From JBNJDJ01 sp051744845 (lineage in GTDB: Bacteria > Bacillota > Clostridia > Peptostreptococcales > Acidaminobacteraceae): a DNA stretch of 64,000 nt. The stretch covers positions 13,506-77,505 of the forward strand of contig JBNJDJ010000003.1 in NCBI GenBank assembly GCA_051744845.1, in the 5' to 3' direction. This document shows positions 59,668 through 64,000 of this stretch, piece after piece. The notes under the pieces were generated by a model. The model made no database searches. It was not told the DNA's origin and saw nothing but the letters and a program-made list of their open reading frames with translations. The stretch's first letter is position 1, and each line of letters opens with the position of its first letter. The translations under genes were made by a program, and so were the position numbers.

Positions 59668-62103
59668 TTATTCACCACCTAAATGAATTAAATTAAGATT
59701 TTTAAAACTCTTTTTGATTAAATCTAAATTACTTTTTTTACATGTTAAAAATAAAACTTGTCTTTTTTTTGAAATTTCTTTGAAAAATTTAATAAAATTA
59801 TTTAATCTAGTGTCATCCCAATTTAAAAATACATCATCTAAAATCAAAGGTAATTTTTTATCTTTTTCATATAATTGAATAACTGCTAATCTTAACGCTA
59901 AAAATAATTGATCTTTAGTCCCTTGACTAAAATTTTTAAATGATTTTTTAAAACTATTATTAGAAATATATATTTCTTTTGAATTTTCATCAAAAAAAAT
60001 TTTATAATCCTTATTTATAATCCTCGAAAAAATTTTATTTGTATTTTTTATTATCTTAGGCTCAATATCATTTTTTAATTTATTATTTGCTTTTTTTACA
60101 ATCTCTTTTTTTAAAATAAGTATATCTTTCTTTTTTAAGATTTTTTTCTTTTTTTCTCTTAATAGATCTAACTCAATACTTTTTTGATTTAACTGATCTG
60201 AAATATTTAAATTCTCTATACTATTTTTTTTATTCACTAACTTTATCTTATCATTATTTAGTGATTCTTGTAAAACAGAAATTTTATCTTTTATATTATC
60301 TAAGTTTTTAATATTAATTTTAATATTTGAATTATTATATTCATTTAATAAGATATTTTTATTTTTTAGATTATTTAGTTTTTCTTTTAAATTATCAATT
60401 TGTTCTTGTTTTTTTATATTATCTTTAAAATTACTAATCCCCTCTTTTAAATTATTATTTTCACTAAAATCTTTTATTTGTCTTTCTAAATTTTTTAATG
60501 AATTTAAATATTTATTTTCTTTGTTTTTTAAAGAGTCTATTCTTTTTTTAATTTGATTAATTTGAATATCTAAACTTTCATTTTTATTTTTTTTATTTTT
60601 AATAATTTCTAATTTTTCAATATATTTATTTTTAAAATTTTCTAAATTACAATTTATATTAATATCATTAATAATTTGCTTTATTCTAGAATTTTTTTCA
60701 TTAATTTCACTTTTTAAATTAATTAATTTATTATCATTTTTTACTATTTCATATTCTAATTCTTTTATCTTTTTAAAATTTTCAATAAATTCAGTAGAAA
60801 TAATTATACTTTTATATTTTTTTAATTTAACTTTTTTATTTAACAAGTTATTAACTACTAAGCCAATTGAAGTTGAATAAGTTATTAAAGATATATATAT
60901 ATAATTAAAATAATAAAAAACGCTTCCTAAAAAAAACATGCCTATACCAAATAACATCATCTTTTTATTCTTAGATTTTAATTTTATATTATCTAAACTT
61001 ATATCAGATAATTTTTTAAAATCGTTTTTAGTTGGTTTTTCATTAAAAAGTTTATAATAAATCTTATTATATTTATCAAATATATCATTTTGTTTTTCTT
61101 TTAAATTTTTTAACTCTCTTTTTCTTTCTAAAAATCTATCTATATAATTAAATTTTTCATAAATGTTTTTTTCATATTCTAATATATTTAATTCTTCTTT
61201 TTCTAATTTCATCTTATTATTTTTAATGCTTTTTATATCTTTTTTTTCTTTAAAAATTTGATTCTTTACATCTTCTAGCTTATTTTCCAAAAAAATTCTT
61301 TTTTTAACTAAGTCTTTATTGCATTTTTTAAATTTTTTAATTTTAACTATTTCTTTTTTTAAACTATCTATTTCTAATATGAGATTAGCCAAAGGTAAAA
61401 GTCTTTCAATCTCTTTCTTTTTATTTTTTAGTTTTTCTAATTCTTTATTTCTATTTTTAATACTATATTTTAAATTAAAATATTGATCTATATTCTTTTT
61501 AGTTACTTCATATTCTTTTTTTAAACTTCTTTTTTCACTTAATTTTTTATTTATTTTTTTTTCAATAGTTTTTAGTTCATACTTCCCTCTATTAGAATCT
61601 CTCCATATTTTTTTTAATTTTTCATCAGATTCTTTTAAATATTGATTAGGTGAAATAATATTTTTATATGAATAAATAATATTTTTTTCTACATTTTTCC
61701 ATGTTTCATTTTCTAAATTAATTAAATCCTTTATATTTAAAATATAAAGATCATTAAATATTTCTTTAGGAATATTTTTAACTATATCTAAAGATTTATT
61801 ATTAATATTTATAATATTTCTATTTCTGTTTATCTGTCCAAAAGGATTACTTTTTAAATATCTATGAATTTCTAAATCATCTAAAAGTTTTCCTTTTAAT
61901 GATAATTTATTATTATACCAATTAACAAAATTATTATTTTCAATTTTAGTTGGATATATACCGTATAATAAAGTTTCAATTGAACTTACAATAGTTGATT
62001 TACCTGATTCATTTTTACCATATATAAGATTTAAACCTTCTTTGAAATTAATTTTTTTATTTTTAAATTTACCATAAGATATTAAATCTAAAGAGTTAAT
62101 CAT
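59668..62103 (-). CDS. YhaN-like ATPase (Rad50/SMC-like with central membrane segment)
   Basis: A large ATPase of about 811 residues of the YhaN family. Head motifs: INSLDLISYGKFKNKK at the start, Walker A GKNESGKST (about residues 30-38), the signature NFSQGTKDQLFLALRLAV and Walker B LPLILDDVFLNWDD. Between are long coiled coils, without a CXXC hook. In the middle (about residues 385-425) two hydrophobic stretches (MMLFGIGMFFLGSVFYYF, ISLITYSTSIGLVV) look like a membrane hairpin, as known for YhaN. It starts at ATG 62103 overlapping the YhaO-like stop by eight bases (ATGATTAA); earlier in-frame ATGs lie 24 bases upstream. With YhaO it is thought to act in DNA repair; the role in this organism is inferred. 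Confidence 0.88.
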   Translation of the reverse strand: MINSLDLISYGKFKNKKINFKEGLNLIYGKNESGKSTIVSSIETLLYGIYPTKIENNNFVNWYNNKLSLKGKLLDDLEIHRYLKSNPFGQINRNRNIININNKSLDIVKNIPKEIFNDLYILNIKDLINLENETWKNVEKNIIYSYKNIISPNQYLKESDEKLKKIWRDSNRGKYELKTIEKKINKKLSEKRSLKKEYEVTKKNIDQYFNLKYSIKNRNKELEKLKNKKKEIERLLPLANLILEIDSLKKEIVKIKKFKKCNKDLVKKRIFLENKLEDVKNQIFKEKKDIKSIKNNKMKLEKEELNILEYEKNIYEKFNYIDRFLERKRELKNLKEKQNDIFDKYNKIYYKLFNEKPTKNDFKKLSDISLDNIKLKSKNKKMMLFGIGMFFLGSVFYYFNYIYISLITYSTSIGLVVNNLLNKKVKLKKYKSIIISTEFIENFKKIKELEYEIVKNDNKLINLKSEINEKNSRIKQIINDININCNLENFKNKYIEKLEIIKNKKNKNESLDIQINQIKKRIDSLKNKENKYLNSLKNLERQIKDFSENNNLKEGISNFKDNIKKQEQIDNLKEKLNNLKNKNILLNEYNNSNIKINIKNLDNIKDKISVLQESLNNDKIKLVNKKNSIENLNISDQLNQKSIELDLLREKKKKILKKKDILILKKEIVKKANNKLKNDIEPKIIKNTNKIFSRIINKDYKIFFDENSKEIYISNNSFKKSFKNFSQGTKDQLFLALRLAVIQLYEKDKKLPLILDDVFLNWDDTRLNNFIKFFKEISKKRQVLFLTCKKSNLDLIKKSFKNLNLIHLGGE

Positions 62104-63223
62104 TGTTAACCACAACCATTTCATCAAAAATTTCTTCTTTTATTTCATCCAATGTTTTATCAATATTTAAATCATTTTCTATTATTAGTTTTTCAATTTC
62201 TCTAGGTTTTTTAAAAAGTTTATCTATATATCCTAAAATATTATTATCATTAACATATTTTTTATAATCAAAATTAAAATTTATTTTCTCATATTTAAAA
62301 TAAATATTTAAAATATTTTCTGATTGTATCAAAGTATCCTTTATTTCTAAAGTGATTTCTTTAAATTCACTTTTCAAAATATTAATATTTCCTATAAAAT
62401 TTATTTTTATTAAATAAGTTTTTTTATTCATATTGAATTTTTCTTTTATTTTTTTTAATAAATTATATTTATTAATATTCTTATCAATTTTTATATTTTT
62501 TTCAATAAAATCTATTTTACTAAATTCAATAAAATTAATATCAATTTCTTTATCATTAATATTAATTAAATTAGCTCCTTTCTTTCCTTTATCATTAAAA
62601 CTTGTTCCTTGAAGACATCCTGAATAATAAATATTTTTAGATAATTTTTGTCTTTTATGGATATGACCTAAAGCCCAATAATCATAAGATTTATTAATTA
62701 AATCTTGCAAACTAGTTGGAAAATAAATATTGTCATTATAATCTACTGAGCAATGTAATAGTCCAATATTTATACTATCATTTACCGGTTTATTAAAATT
62801 TGAAATTAAATTTTTTTCTTCTAAAATGTTTTTATGACCATATGAATGTATATATATATTATCTTTTAATAAAACACTTTCAAATTTATCTTGAAATATT
62901 TTTACATTTTCTGGTAATTGAGATAAAAAACTCTTTGTAAACGTATTTGAAGAATCATGATTTCCTAAACAGTAAAAAACCTTTATATTAAAATTATTTA
63001 ATTTATTAAATTCATCTAGTATAAATTTTTCTAATTTTAATGGTCTATTTTCTCCATCAAAAAAATCTCCTGCAATTAAAATAACTTGAATATTTTTATT
63101 TATAGAATAATCAATAACATCTTTAAATGATTGCTTTTGTGCCTTATAAATTTCTTTTCTAATATTCTCAGCTTTTTTAATTTTTTTACCAAAATGAAGA
63201 TCTGCAATATGTAATACTTTCAT
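62096..63223 (-). CDS. YhaO-like metallophosphoesterase (Mre11/SbcD-related nuclease)
   Basis: A 375-residue calcineurin-like phosphoesterase. Metal motifs in order: LHIADLHFGKKI (residues 4-15), ILIAGDFFDGENR, YCLGNHDSSNTF, GLLHCSVDYND and WALGHIHKRQKL. These match YhaO more than SbcD (the usual sbcD is elsewhere in this window). The start is ATG 63223, five bases after GGGGGA; an ATG at 63238 would include that site. It heads the group yhaO-yhaN-small membrane protein. Likely substrate is DNA with yhaN as ATPase partner, as inferred from the family. Confidence 0.9.
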   Translation of the reverse strand: MKVLHIADLHFGKKIKKAENIRKEIYKAQKQSFKDVIDYSINKNIQVILIAGDFFDGENRPLKLEKFILDEFNKLNNFNIKVFYCLGNHDSSNTFTKSFLSQLPENVKIFQDKFESVLLKDNIYIHSYGHKNILEEKNLISNFNKPVNDSINIGLLHCSVDYNDNIYFPTSLQDLINKSYDYWALGHIHKRQKLSKNIYYSGCLQGTSFNDKGKKGANLININDKEIDINFIEFSKIDFIEKNIKIDKNINKYNLLKKIKEKFNMNKKTYLIKINFIGNINILKSEFKEITLEIKDTLIQSENILNIYFKYEKINFNFDYKKYVNDNNILGYIDKLFKKPREIEKLIIENDLNIDKTLDEIKEEIFDEMVVVNND

Positions 63224-63323
63224 AAATCCCCCTTTCAAACTAACGTTTGAGTTAATTTTACCATTTTTTTATTTAATTATCAAATTTTTAATAAAAAACA
63301 TTTATATTTCATCTTAAATAATA

Positions 63324-63329
63324 TATAAT
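63324..63329 (+). promoter_or_regulatory. -10 element before the gene at the right edge
   Basis: TATAAT at 63324-63329, with no good -35 (TTTATA at 63301-63306, 17 bases upstream). It lies 27 bases before the ATG. The divergent gap 63224-63355 holds nothing else I can name. Confidence 0.4.
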
Positions 63330-63355
63330 ATATGTAAGAAGTTATAGGAGGGTTT

Positions 63356-64000
63356 ATGAATAATTATATAAAAAATAATTTTAACATTATAGAAACTTAT
63401 GAAAAAAACAAATTCCAAGAAATAAAAATAGGTACATCGATTGAAGACTCTGAAGAAATAGTTGCTATTAACCTACTAGATAAAAGTAGTTTTAATAACA
63501 AATTATCATTTATTTTAGAATCGTCACTTCAAAACTTAATTTATATAAATGACGATAACGAAAAATTATCTATAATTACCAAATACTACGAAGGAGCTTC
63601 TTTAGATAAGTACTTAAAAGAAATGAATTTAAGTATGGAAACTAAAGCGGAACTAGGACGTATATATCTTGAAAAAATTAAGAAATATAAAAAACTAAAC
63701 AATCTTTTTAAATATATATTAGTTCACGAAAATCAAATTATTATAAATGAAGATGGTTTATTCTTAAATGAACTAATTATTTTTTCTAACAATGAGAAAA
63801 AAACTTTTAAAGAAATTGAGAAAAGAATTGGTAAAGTTTTACAAAAACTTTTAGGAAGAAATATTTTTGTTTCTAAGTTACTTAGTGATGAGAAACAATT
63901 TGATTCAATTTATAAAATTTTTAAAGCTTATAAAAAAGAATTTATTGATAATGATAAAGATCTAAATATTGCATTTGCTACATTACCTGGTAATAATAAT
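63356..64000 (+). CDS. Unrecognised protein, possibly kinase-like fold (cut by window edge)
   Basis: The first 215 codons of a gene that runs off the right edge. I do not recognise a family. The ATG at 63356 has AGGAGGG upstream. The order of segments loosely recalls the N-lobe and hinge of a protein kinase: KIGTSIEDSEEIVAINLLDK (like a VAIK strand), FILESSLQNLIYINDDN, then LSIITKYYEGASLDKYLKEM (like a hinge). Later come YILVHENQIIINEDGLFLNE, where a catalytic loop would be, but HRD and DFG motifs are not visible. A pseudokinase is a weak guess. No signal peptide or membrane helix is seen in the part present. Confidence 0.7.
   Translation, partial: MNNYIKNNFNIIETYEKNKFQEIKIGTSIEDSEEIVAINLLDKSSFNNKLSFILESSLQNLIYINDDNEKLSIITKYYEGASLDKYLKEMNLSMETKAELGRIYLEKIKKYKKLNNLFKYILVHENQIIINEDGLFLNELIIFSNNEKKTFKEIEKRIGKVLQKLLGRNIFVSKLLSDEKQFDSIYKIFKAYKKEFIDNDKDLNIAFATLPGNNN

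Noticed and set aside
1..64000. Mobile elements, phage genes, CRISPR arrays, rRNA or tRNA genes.
   Set aside because: No transposase, integrase, direct-repeat array, or rRNA- or tRNA-like sequence was noticed on either strand.

Overview
The window is a dense, very AT-rich stretch of bacterial chromosome from a strict anaerobe of the Bacillota. A low-GC clostridial or Tissierellia-like organism fits best, but species cannot be named from this window. The evidence is strong AGGAGG-type ribosome sites, extended -10 promoters (TGnTATAAT), a T-box leader, a clostridial DUF4364 gene, oxygen-sensitive enzymes (class III ribonucleotide reductase, indolepyruvate:ferredoxin oxidoreductase) and a wall-building PBP1A. 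I see no phage, insertion sequence, CRISPR array, rRNA or tRNA. Almost all sequence is coding, and no gap between genes reaches 300 bases. Both ends cut a gene: alaS on the left and an unrecognised gene on the right.

Layout. 1-10.8 kb (minus strand): alaS 5' part; a UPF0182 membrane protein; a Cache sensor with a hybrid histidine kinase; hpt; malic enzyme; a 47-residue membrane microprotein; a lipoprotein polysaccharide deacetylase. 10.9-17.2 kb: DUF4364 regulator (plus strand), then on the minus strand folC and valS behind a valine T-box, an unknown small protein, a Gx-transporter-like protein and tcdA. 17.4-24.1 kb (minus): a compact operon of GIY-YIG/luxS fusion, sbcD, sbcC, a class IV aminotransferase and pepT. 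24.1-35.3 kb: CPBP protease, DUF362 ferredoxin protein, HtrA, HD-GYP protein, RNase H, HAD phosphatase, YjbQ, iorAB, yebC, nadE, a CoA-binding protein and yigZ. 35.4-46.9 kb: PBP1A with an inserted peptidoglycan-binding segment, thiI with a cysteine desulfurase, an exonuclease-like gene, and a divergent type IIA topoisomerase pair. 47.1-50.9 kb (plus): an ACT-domain regulator with hom, thrB and lysC. 51-63.2 kb (minus): a two-component system, holA, comEC, anaerobic ribonucleotide reductase nrdDG under a NrdR box, and a YhaO/YhaN-type nuclease pair with a small membrane protein.

Themes. DNA maintenance is prominent (two Mre11/Rad50-like pairs, a GIY-YIG domain, RNase H, a YprB-like nuclease, ComEC, HolA, topoisomerase). 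Two genes carry strong in-frame internal ribosome sites. One is lysC, where the arrangement matches the known alpha/beta aspartokinase. The other is the GIY-YIG/luxS fusion, where I know of no precedent. The most unusual observations are that fusion, a set of TGTACA sites between the topoisomerase and threonine operons, a T-box with a shortened Stem I, a PBP1A with a peptidoglycan-binding insertion, and a 26-bp perfect NrdR palindrome just downstream of a good promoter. All calls were made by eye, without database searches.
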